This document shows positions 9,201 to 15,426 of a stretch of DNA of 15,426 nt, in pieces. The position numbers were made by a program, and so were the translations under genes. The stretch's first letter is position 1. Every line of letters starts with the position of its first letter. The stretch comes from Gonium pectorale (lineage: Eukaryota > Chlorophyta > Chlorophyceae > Chlamydomonadales > Volvocaceae): positions 3,057,402 to 3,072,827 of the forward strand of contig LSYV01000004.1 in the NCBI GenBank assembly GCA_001584585.1, given 5' to 3'. The notes beneath the pieces were generated by a model. That model was given only the letters and a program-made list of their open reading frames with translations, ran no database searches and was not told the origin of the DNA.

Positions 9201-12200
9201 CTGCCGCTAACCCCACCCCCGCCCCGCCGGCGCTGGCCGTCCGGCGGCGCTCGCCCCCGTGGCCACTGGGTCGGTCGTGGCTCCGCCCGTGCTGTTGTTG
9301 CTGGCCGCCGCCGCCAGTCCCTGAGGCGCCCAGCGACGATGCGACGCCGCGTCGATTCCAGAAGCGCGCCAGGACGCGCGAGGCTGCGTTCCGGTCGGGC
9401 GAGGCATCGGGAGCGGCCGCAGCCGCCACGGGAGCGGCGGCGAGCGTGGCAGCGGCTCGCATGTCCTGCGGTGTTAGACCGAGCATGGCAACGGCTTCGA
9501 CAAAATGCTTGTGCAGTACGCTGCATGTGTGAGGCGGGTCATTGTAGAAGGCGACGGCGATGCGCGTCGACAGGTCTGCAGGATGCCCCGGCGCAGCGGG
9601 CCGGCCGGCGCCAGCAGGGGCGCGGCACGCTGAACCTCTGCACTCCTCTCCCTCACCGCCCTCCCACAGCTCTCACCTGCCCGAAGGTCCTGGAGAAGGC
9701 CTGGTCGAACAGGTGCGGTTGCCGCGTGAGAAGCCACTGCAGCCAGGGAGGCAGCAGGCCGCGCCGCCGCAGGTGGGCGCACAGCGCCTCCAAGCCCCCC
9801 TCGCGGGCGTCCAGGCTCTGGCCTGCAGCCGCGCAGGCAAGGACCACGGCTCAGGGGCTTTCGTCATAGCAGCCTCGCGCTCAAGTTCGGCTACCCTACA
9901 ATAAACAGCTAGCCGGGCGGCGCAGTCCACGAGCGTCAAGACGCACACATGACTAGAAGGCTAAAAAGCATGCACATGCCTTCGCGTTCCCAACCGGTGG
10001 CAAGGGTCCGGAGAGGGGCGCCTGGCGGCCCCAACCCTACCTGCTGCCGCCAGCGTCAGGACGTGCCCCAGCAGCAGCTGCAGTTTGATGACCTGCCGGG
10101 GGTCGGACCCCTCCTCGCTCCCGTCGCTGCTGCTGCTGCTCACGCTACTCCCGCTGCTGCTGCTGCCCCGCCCTCGCCCCGCCCTGCGCCGCTCCTCCTT
10201 GTCGCTGCGGCTGCTGCTGCTGCCCCCACCACCGCGCGCCCAGAGCCTCCCTGGAGTTGCCCCAGGGCCCGCCCAGCCCCTTGCGCCCCTGGAGCCGTCT
10301 TCGCTGCTGCTGGTGCCTTTGCCGCTCTCGCTGCCGCTGCTGCTGCTGCTCCTACTGCTGCCACCAGCGTCACCGCCGTGCTTTCGGGGGCCGTGGCGTG
10401 AAGGGGTCGGTGTCCGGCCACTGCTGGCGCGGTGGCGGCGGCGGGCGGCGGCGCTCTCCTCGACGCTCTGAACGGTGCTAGTGCTGGTGCTTGCAACCAG
10501 CGCGCGCATCGCCCTACAGCGGCAAGGCCGTGGAAGCAGCAACACAAAACATCGTCTCAGTTGTGATATGTGAATAGGCCGCATCCGCGTTAAGTGATCA
10601 TTGCGCGACGCCCCAAGCAAAGTATCCCAAAAAGTGGCATGCGACCCTGGGTTTTAGGGTGTGCAAGTGCAATGAGAGCGCCGCCGCAGGAGACTATCAA
10701 GAAAGACGGGATAGCGTCAACGTTGCAGCTTTACGCCCTCAAAAACCTGAACCAAACCAGTCCGAAGCAGACCTGCGTGCGTGCAAGTAGCTCCGCTGCC
10801 CATTATATAGACAACTAGCCGCCCCTGACACCCTCCAACTTCTTACCGTGGCAGCCTCTTCGCCAGCAAAGAGGACGACACGCGGCCGGTCCGGGAACGG
10901 GCTTTGGGGCGGGCTGCAGCGGGTGCTGGGTGCCGCGGGCGGCCCACAGCCCTGGCAAGGCGTTCCCTCTCCTCGTCCTCTTCTTCGCTCCCTTCCTCTT
11001 CCGACGCAGCCCCTCCACGCGGCAACCCCGCTGTCCCACCCGAATCACGGCTGACGGGCAACAGGACGGCTCCTCCGGCTGGCGCATCTGTCCCGTACGG
11101 GGCTTCCGCTTTGGCCGGTCCGGTCGGGCTGTCCAGCGCCTGCGCCGGTGTCGTTGGCGAGCTCATTGCGGCCGGAAGGGCGGCCATGTGCAGTTCTGTC
11201 GCGGGAGCTGCCGCCTGCGCCGTCCCTTCAGCCACTCCGGCGGTCCGAGCCGGCGACGCCGCTCCTCCACCCGCTGCGCCCCCTGTAGCCGAGCCACGCG
11301 CCGCCCGTGGCGGTGGCGACTGCAGGACCGGCGGCGGGGACGGCGCGAAGAGCCCCGCGTCCATGTCCCCAGTGTCGTCTAAATCCATATCGTACAAACC
11401 GCCATCGTACATCCACAAACCGCCGCCACTGAGGCCGCCGACGAGGCCCACGGACGGCATGTCCTCGGAGAAAGACATGCCCGAGACTTCCGCCAGGCTG
11501 GCCCCCGCAGCCGCAGCCGCTGCCATGGAGCCCTGCCGCTCCAGGGTGCCCGCTGGCTGCCCGGCAGTCGCCGTAGCCGCCAGGTCGCCGTTGCGGCGCT
11601 GCATAGAGTGCCACAACGACTGCGCTTGCGCCTGTTGGAAAAGACACGCGCATACAGTATCGTAAGTTTCGGCCTGATCTAGGCTTGCCGGCCCTCCGCT
11701 TTCGGCGTGATCTGGGCGACCTAGGCTTTCCGGCCCTCCAGCCTGGCACCCGCGACCCACCAATGAGTCCTGCTCAGAGCTGCGCCAATCCCCACGGCAC
11801 TGAGGGAGGGGTCGCGCACCTGGTCCCCCTCTGCCGACGCGGCCCCGCCAGCGCCTGCATGGTCCGGTCCGCGCCCCTCCTGCGCCGCGCCCTGCGCCTC
11901 CCGCGTCTGCTCATTGAGCGGCCGCAGCACCTCCTGGCACAGGTCCACCAGGTTGAACACGCACACCTGCAGCCGCGTGGGCGGGAGGGATGAAGTTGGA
12001 GCTGGGAGGTGGAGGGCGGGGCCGCCGGTGGTGACCGTAATTCAGGTGTATGGGTGGTTGGGCGGGCGCGGCGGATGGGGCAGCCAGCATGCCACACGCC
12101 ACAAGTTGGGAGCGGCACGTGCAAGTTGGAGGATCGCTACAAAGGGTTATGGGAGATACTTGACGGTGCCGACTCAAGCAGCTCCTGTACAAGCCTCAGC

Positions 12201-12970
12201 GTAGCGTGCATAGGCCGCCAGGCCCTGGACCGGGCGTGCGCCACGACCCACTGCCCAAGGGTCCTGCTCCAAGTCCTGTCCTCCCAGCTGACCTCGCCGG
12301 CCTCTGCATACTCCGATGCGCTGGCGTTCAGGCGAGCCAGCAGGTCGCGGCATGTCTCGGCCGGCACGCTCTCCGTGTTCTTCAGCTTCAGGCCCAGGGG
12401 CTGAGTCGGATACTGGTGCGGATACCTGGGGCAAGGCGCCACAGCGTGGCATATGGGAGCCGAACCAATCGAGACCAAGCGTGGTGAACATGGATGTAGG
12501 GGCCACGGTTAGGTGGGCGCGTGAACGATGAGAGTGCATGCCACGCTGTCGGCAGCCCACAACCAGGCCAGCCGAATGTTGCACTGCCTCAAGGCCGTCG
12601 TACAGTCATAACTGGCAGCTTGCAAGCCTGTACCCAATCAAACGCAGGTGTGGGAATGAGGGCCGCCTGCGTACCGGACTGAGAGCTGCAGGCTCACGAA
12701 GTTCTCGTCCAGCAGGCCCGGGTGTGGCACAACATCCAGGTCAAAACCCAGCCCATCGTGATGAACATCTAAATCGTCTCCGTAGATCGCGGCGAGCGCC
12801 AGCAGCTCCTCCTCGGTCTCCTGGCCAAGGCCCGGCCGGCGGCACCCAGGTGGGGCAAAACCCGCACGGTCAACACGGCCGGGCGAACTCAAGGAGGCAC
12901 GCTGCAGCATGCTCACCACGTTCGACACGGCAGCCCGCTGCCTGCCCTTTTTTTTCTTCTTTGCTGGCAT
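1..12970 (-). CDS. GCN2: GCN2-type eIF2-alpha kinase (RWD - kinase - HisRS-like), 3' partial, 28 exons resolved
   Basis: Cytosolic kinase that binds uncharged tRNA through a HisRS-like domain and phosphorylates eIF2-alpha. Exons (minus, high to low): 12970-12675, 12425-12293, 11966-11820, 11631-10847, 10513-10041, 9822-9677, 9507-9110, 8843-8711, 8507-8327, 7994-7318, 6963-6856, 6448-6355, 5949-5887, 5706-5666, 5443-5362, 5204-5041, 4798-4717, 4559-4463, 4301-4211, 4022-3890 (or -3878), 3584-3466, 3210-3136, 2775-2634, 2476-2277, 2091-1819, 1432-962, 623-564, 314-206. All junctions keep frame; three donors are GC, the rest GT. Order of blocks matches Arabidopsis GCN2 as I know it: RWD, linker, LLGHVL...LFDQAF block, SRYLSDFQEL kinase start, HRDLKPAN, DFG, SPE, then FKRYE-like and YYSGVIFQ HisRS motifs. 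No pseudokinase domain is seen. The ATG at 12970 follows GCC (G at -3) and opens with a lysine run. Introns over 300 bases (for example 12292-11967, 10846-10514, 8326-7995, 7317-6964, 6855-6449, 6354-5950, 3135-2776, 1818-1433, 961-624) hold no recognisable nested gene. The 3' end lies off the window. Exons with low-complexity sequence are less certain than the domain exons. Confidence 0.93.
678..706. repeat. CAGC/CAGG tetranucleotide microsatellite
   Basis: Four tandem CCAG-type units followed by GCAG-type units (ccagccagccag... ggcaggcagg). It lies in GCN2 intron 26. Confidence 0.85.
2787..2858. repeat. AGGCAGCG repeat in two clusters
   Basis: The unit GAGGCAGC is repeated in 2787-2808 and again in 2842-2858, separated by an AT-richer spacer. 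It lies in GCN2 intron 22, close to the exon 23 acceptor. Confidence 0.75.
3218..3245 (+). repeat. G-rich GGGCGGGCG tandem tract
   Basis: Units of gggcgggcgg repeat on the plus strand, with enough G runs for a quadruplex. On the sense (minus) strand it is the C-rich tract just upstream of the exon 22 acceptor. Confidence 0.7.
3466..4022 (-). other. Kinase to HisRS linker of GCN2 (exons 20-21)
   Basis: Exon 20 begins LTDLLRYLPSNPDATERVVG, the helical segment that follows the kinase in plant GCN2, then turns into Ala/Gly/Pro. Two in-phase GT donors 12 bases apart (after 3890 and after 3878) both fit. Exon 21 (3584-3466) is Gly/Ser/Pro-rich (GSARAPSGSGSLGADTP) and joins exon 22 in phase 0 with a strong gtaaga donor. 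The assignment rests on phase and splice sites, since the sequence itself is not conserved. Confidence 0.72.
4211..6448 (-). other. Kinase C-lobe of GCN2 (exons 12-19)
   Basis: Exon 12 begins MEFCPRTLAGVLQE. Exon 13 carries the catalytic loop VIHRDLKPANIF (Asp about 1204, Asn about 1209). Exon 14, only 41 bases, carries IKLGDFGL (Asp about 1222). Exons 15-16 are the activation segment, enlarged to about 80 residues by Ala/Gly runs and ending GVCGSYFYISPEIKN; the usual Thr of the GT.xY motif is Ser and APE is SPE. Exon 17 gives WARYDEKVDLWSLGVVAFEL, exon 18 MERVVLLHDLRDHARLPEAW, exon 19 WLMSPNPSERPSAREVL. All catalytic residues are present, so an active kinase is likely. Confidence 0.93.
4560..4716 (-). 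other. GC-AG intron 17 of GCN2
   Basis: Donor acag|gcgagg, acceptor ctcgcag|gc. It joins WHAFST(G) to MERVVLLHDL in phase 1, as in the plant FGTAMER motif. A gtgcgt donor ten bases downstream is out of phase with the only usable acceptor. Confidence 0.72.
6449..6855 (-). other. GC-AG intron 11 of GCN2
   Basis: Donor cag|gcaagc, acceptor gtggcag|atg. Splicing gives LYIQ|MEFCPRTL, an almost invariant GCN2 motif. No GT near the donor preserves it. On the plus strand the intron end is G-rich (6471-6510). Confidence 0.85.
6471..6510 (+). repeat. GGGA repeat tract
   Basis: Several tandem GGGA units (gagggagggagggaggg). On the sense strand this is the pyrimidine tract of GCN2 intron 11, just upstream of the exon 12 acceptor. 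Confidence 0.75.
6856..8507 (-). other. Large kinase insert of GCN2 (exons 9-11)
   Basis: Between strand beta-4 (RYFQAWCE) and beta-5 (LYIQMEFCPRTL) lies an insert of roughly 310-320 residues. eIF2-alpha kinases normally carry an insert here, but plant GCN2 has only a few dozen residues. Exon 9 (8507-8327) is acidic (EGEEEEGEEFDDLL). Exon 10 (7994-7318, 225 codons) is His/Gly/Ser-rich, then has a poly-Gly stretch and a Thr/Ala tract near 7440-7350 with repeats such as TTATTTATGTTATG. Exon 11 (6963-6856) is Gly/Arg-rich and ends in MLYIQ. Splice phases agree (1, 0, 0), but exon limits in such biased sequence, especially the exon 11 acceptor, need transcript support. Confidence 0.75.
7345..7445 (+). 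repeat. GGTNGT/GGCGGT-type degenerate tandem (Thr/Ala tract of kinase insert)
   Basis: A degenerate run of gtggcggttgt-like units. On the minus strand it encodes the Thr/Ala/Gly tract of GCN2 exon 10. Confidence 0.7.
8508..8710 (-). other. GC-AG intron 8 of GCN2
   Basis: Donor cag|gcaagc, acceptor gagcag|gct. Splicing gives RYFQ|AWCETLP, as the family requires at this point. The next GT donors would add residues between Q and AW or break the frame. Confidence 0.8.
8711..9189 (-). other. Kinase N-lobe of GCN2 (end of exon 7, exon 8)
   Basis: The kinase domain begins SRYLSDFQELQRLGKGGFG at about residue 767. The glycine loop GKGGFG is near 780-785. Across the exon 7/8 junction the strand reads AVNRLDGRQYAVKKIRLD, with the ATP-binding lysine K802 (AVK). 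The alpha-C helix and following strand are ITREVATLSRLQHPNVVRYFQ. Exon 8 ends at 8711 at a GC donor and is followed in exon 9 by AWCETLP, as expected for the eIF2-alpha kinase family (RYYQAWFE-like). All residues needed for ATP binding in the N-lobe are present. Confidence 0.93.
9677..9822 (-). other. Conserved helical block before the kinase (exon 6)
   Basis: Exon 6 continues LLGHVLTLAAAG from exon 5 into GQSLDAREGGLEAL, LLPPWLQWLLTRQPHLFDQA and FSRTFGQ, then exon 7 begins HFVEAVAML. Plant GCN2 carries the equivalent segment (LLGHLLRLA... QPSLFDRTF...) just before its kinase domain, which is the strongest sign that this is plant-type GCN2. Its function is unknown to me. The exon 6/7 junction uses acceptor acaag, which keeps FGQ|HFV in frame; a nearer-looking tgcag acceptor upstream would break the frame. 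Confidence 0.85.
10041..11631 (-). other. Low-complexity linker of GCN2 (exons 4-5)
   Basis: Exon 4 (11631-10847, 261 codons) is Ala/Gly/Pro-rich. It has a Met/Gly/Asp stretch with repeated DGGLYDMDLDD-like residues and a Glu-rich patch (SEEEGSEEEDEERERL). Exon 5 (10513-10041, 157 codons) is Ser-rich with Arg/Glu patches (SSSSSGSESGKG, SSVSSSSSDGSEEGS); its AGC runs read as CTG repeats on the plus strand. Its last residues, VIKLQLLLGHVLTL, start the next conserved block. The exons are assigned by open frame, splice sites (donor gtaagaag after 10847, acceptor tgtag before 10513) and matching phase. No catalytic domain is visible, so the pseudokinase of yeast and animal GCN2 is absent here. Confidence 0.78.
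10121..10365 (+). repeat. CTG trinucleotide runs (poly-Ser codons on minus strand)
   Basis: Runs of three to six CTG units at about 10126-10140, 10153-10165, 10211-10222 and 10331-10350. They are AGC serine codons in GCN2 exon 5. The long plus-strand frames across them (poly-Leu, poly-Ala) are shadows. Confidence 0.8.
11679..11739. repeat. Short direct repeat in GCN2 intron 3
   Basis: The 19-mer ctaggcttgccggccctcc at 11679-11697 recurs with one mismatch (ctaggctttccggccctcc) at 11721-11739. Confidence 0.8.
11820..12970 (-). other. RWD domain exons of GCN2 (exons 1-3)
   Basis: Exons 1-3 encode about 192 residues. After a basic start (MPAKKKKKGR) comes the RWD core: ETEEELLALAAIYGDD near residue 51, strand FVSLQLSV near 91, the family YP...P turn as RYPHQYPTQPLGL across the exon 1/2 junction, and helix VCVFNLVDLCQEVL in exon 3. 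In yeast and animals the RWD domain binds GCN1, which GCN2 needs for activation; that role is from family knowledge. Exon 1 ends in phase 2 (cg) and exon 2 supplies the g that completes Arg. Exon 2 to 3 is phase 0 and gives AEAGEVCVFNLV. Confidence 0.9.
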
Positions 12971-13241
12971 GGCTGGATTGCGGTGTTGCTACTGGGCTAC
13001 TCTCTCGCTCTCAAGTCAAATTTCACACGAGGAATACTTGCGTGCACATGTAACCTTGCGCTGGCATTCACAGCCTTACGCGCTGGCCTGGCCAAGGGCG
13101 CTGGGACGAGCTCGTACTCGTGCTGACAAGCCGCGCCTTTTTGCATCGGGCTTTACTTTTTACTGCCGCAGCCTTGAAGATTGACTGCTGGCGCCACTTG
13201 AACACACCCTCACTCATCCAGTTTCGCCCGGCTCCTCAAAA
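12971..13241. promoter_or_regulatory. Shared divergent promoter and 5' UTRs of GCN2 and SDC1
   Basis: These 271 bases separate the two start codons, which point away from each other. The segment is less GC-rich than the flanking exons, with pyrimidine runs and T-rich stretches (ccttttttgc-like and tttactttttact near 13135-13162). I see no convincing TATA box at a sensible distance from either ATG. Both core promoters and both 5' UTRs must fit here unless a non-coding upstream exon exists. Confidence 0.65.
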
Positions 13242-15426
13242 ATGGACCCCGTTGAGCTCGCTACGTCTTGCGCCATGCCGCCTGTGCTTTCAAAGTCAGC
13301 CGTGCCCGAGAACCCTAAGCATTCGCGCACGGCGCACCTGAAGACGGAGACCTATTCGGTCGCGGCGGTGGCGCCCTACCAGGCGATGCCCGTGGCCGGC
13401 CCGGTCATCACGCACCACAAGTCGACGGCCCTGCCGGTGCTGGAGCCGCAGGCGGAGCTGAGCGACGAGGTAAGGAGGAACCTCCCCGTAATCAGGATGC
13501 GGACAGCTGTTGACATATTCGCATGTGATGCTGTCGCCAGGAGCGCGAGGCCCGCATGGCCGAGATGATTGGCAACTACATGAAAAAGCTGTCGGAGCGG
13601 ACGCACCACCACATGGGGTGAGGCGCGCGCGGCTCGCGACTGTTCGCGCTCTCTGGCGCAACGCTCCAAAGTTGTGACTCGCGCAATCTGCCTGTATACA
13701 CCAGATATCCCTACAACCTGGAGTTCGATTACGGGCTCCTGGAGGGCCTCAACAAGTTCAGCATCAACAACCTTGGCGACCCATTCATCGAGAGCAACTA
13801 TGGCGTGCACTCTCGGGAGTTTGAGGTGCGCGCTTTTAAGGGGTGGGTGGGTCGGGGCTGCTCCCCGTGCCGGGGCTGTGGCGTGCAGCACCACGCTGCA
13901 TCACCACCCGTGTATGACCTTGCTCCCGTAATCAAAACACGTGACCGAATGCTTAAATCAGGACTCCGCTCCTGCATGTGTGCGCCTGAACCCAGGTCGG
14001 CGTGCTGAACTGGTTTGCGCGGCTGTGGGAGATCGACGAGGACGAGTACTGGGGTTACATCACCACCTGTGGCACGGAGGGCAACCTGCACGGCATCTAC
14101 GTGGGCCGTGAGAACTTCCCTGACGGCGTCCTGTACGCCTCGGCCGAGTCGCACTACTCGGTCTTCAAGGCGGCACGCATGTACCGCATGCCTGCCGAGA
14201 AGGTGGGGCGGAGGCCTGCGTACCAAGACGCAAGCGCTCAGCATTTGGAGCTTGGTCCAGCAGAAAGCCCTGCATGTGCATGGATAAGTCCGCCCGATTG
14301 TCCGCTTGTCAAACAAGCAATCTGAAGTGGATGGGCCAAACATCTGGCTTGCGTTTGGCTTTACGACCCTTCCGGATAGCCATGAGGAGCGCAACACCCA
14401 GTATGGTTGTTTACTTCCATCGCCACGCCGCAGATCCCCGCGCTCGAGACTGGCGAGATCAACTACGACGACCTGAAGGCGGCCCTGATTGCCAACCAGG
14501 GCAAGCCCGCAGTGCTGAATGTCAACATTGGCACCACGGTTAAGGGCGCCGTCGATGACCTGGACCGCATCCTGGAGATCCTGAAGGTACTGCGCACGGC
14601 AGCCGGCTCCTTGACCATGTGGCGCATTTAGTGGTGTATCCACAGCAGCCAGAGGAGGTCTGGCCTACTACAGCTTGCCTTCCAAAGCACCAGACCAGAC
14701 CTTGGGGCCCAGGCCTCGCTCCACTAGGGGTCGTTAAGGGAGGTGCTGACGGGAGGGTTTCAGGTGGGCCAATGTGTCGTGCTCTAGTGCTAGTCAGTGG
14801 GGTCTGATGCCGAATATGCCGAATCGCTGCTGCGGCTGCTGCCGCTGCCTGGTCTTTCGCAGGAGACCGGCTACACGGAGGACCGCTTCTTCATTCACTG
14901 CGATGGCGCGCTGTTTGGCATGATGATGCCCTTCCTCAGCCGTGACGCGCCCATGGTCACCTTCCGCAAGCCCATCGGCTCGGTGTCCGTGTCGGGCCAC
15001 AAGTTCGTGGGCGCGCCCGTGCCTTGCGGTGTCGTCATCACCAGGTGCGCAGGGCTGTGCAGCCCCGCAGGCCTCGGTGGGGGCTTCTGAAGCCGAAATA
15101 CAGCAACGGCACGTTCAGAGGTTCGTGGTCTGTGTACGCAGTGAGAGCGCTTATAGACATCTTCAAACTCAGCATCCCGTTTGCCGGCGACTGAAGTATG
15201 GTTCGAAGCACGGGAGTGACCCTCCTCTCGTGTCGTCTTGGCAGGTTCAAGTACGTCATGGCGCTGTCGTCGGATGTGGAGTACCTGAACAGTCGCGACG
15301 CCACCATTATGGGCAGCCGCAACGGCCACGCGCCGATCTACCTGTGGTACACGCTGACCAAGAAGGGCTACGAGGGCATGCGCCGCGACGTGGAGCGCTG
15401 CATGCGCAACGCGCACGTGCTCAAGC
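13242..15426 (+). CDS. SDC1: PLP-dependent serine decarboxylase (group II decarboxylase, HDC-like), 3' partial, 7 exons
   Basis: Plant-type serine decarboxylase, which makes ethanolamine from L-serine using pyridoxal phosphate; older annotation calls the family histidine decarboxylase. Exons: 13242-13469, 13541-13617, 13705-13825, 13996-14202, 14434-14586, 14863-15044, 15245-15426 and onward; all introns are GT-AG (71, 87, 170, 231, 276, 200 bases) and all phases agree. About 382 of an expected 480 or so residues are present. Seen in order: [91 protein letters not shown] (Asp about 276, pairs with the pyridine nitrogen), [11 protein letters not shown] (Lys about 309, Schiff-base lysine), [15 protein letters not shown]. 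The match to Arabidopsis SDC is near-continuous after residue 80. The ATG has a good context (AAAATGG). The first 76 residues are weakly conserved and show no clear transit peptide. Serine rather than histidine as substrate is inferred from similarity. Confidence 0.96.

Noticed and set aside
8150..9526. 458-residue minus-strand frame as a single exon
   Set aside because: It contains exon 8 in frame but runs through introns 8 and 7 and reads exon 7 in a shifted frame, missing the glycine loop.
13797..14643. 281-residue minus-strand frame over the SDC gene
   Set aside because: Antisense shadow of SDC exons 4-5, which match the plant enzyme almost without gap.
1..15426. Operon, CRISPR array, tRNA/rRNA or transposon
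   Set aside because: The window shows split eukaryotic genes. I saw no regularly spaced repeats, tRNA cloverleaf, terminal repeats with target duplication, or transposase motif.

Overview
This window is nuclear DNA from a green alga, most likely a volvocine or other chlamydomonadalean. The evidence is high GC, dense introns of about 70-400 bases, Ala/Gly/Ser/Thr homopolymer stretches inside conserved proteins, and two proteins closest in motif order to their land-plant counterparts. No prokaryotic, viral or mobile-element genes were recognised.

Layout. Two protein genes stand head to head. On the minus strand, from 12970 down past position 1, is a plant-type GCN2 (eIF2-alpha kinase). I could resolve 28 coding exons, all joining in phase, giving about 1,925 residues: RWD domain (about 12970-11820), a long low-complexity linker (11631-10041), a small conserved helical block (about 10110-9677), the protein kinase domain (about 9189-4211, with a roughly 320-residue insert), and a histidyl-tRNA-synthetase-like domain (3210-206) that continues off the left edge. 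On the plus strand, from 13242 past the right edge, is a PLP-dependent group II decarboxylase of the plant serine decarboxylase (SDC) type. Seven exons are visible, about 382 residues, including the PLP lysine. Only 271 bases separate the two start codons, so they probably share a bidirectional promoter.

Function. GCN2 senses uncharged tRNA during amino-acid shortage and phosphorylates eIF2-alpha to lower translation. SDC turns serine into ethanolamine for choline and phospholipid synthesis, and so consumes an amino acid. A regulatory link between the two is inference only.

Most notable points: three GC-AG introns in the GCN2 gene, each supported by conserved protein sequence across the junction; a very large kinase insert and an enlarged activation loop; a Val where plant GCN2 has Tyr beside the HisRS motif-2 arginine; and in-frame tandem splice donors. 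Nothing here looks like a wholly new biological system.
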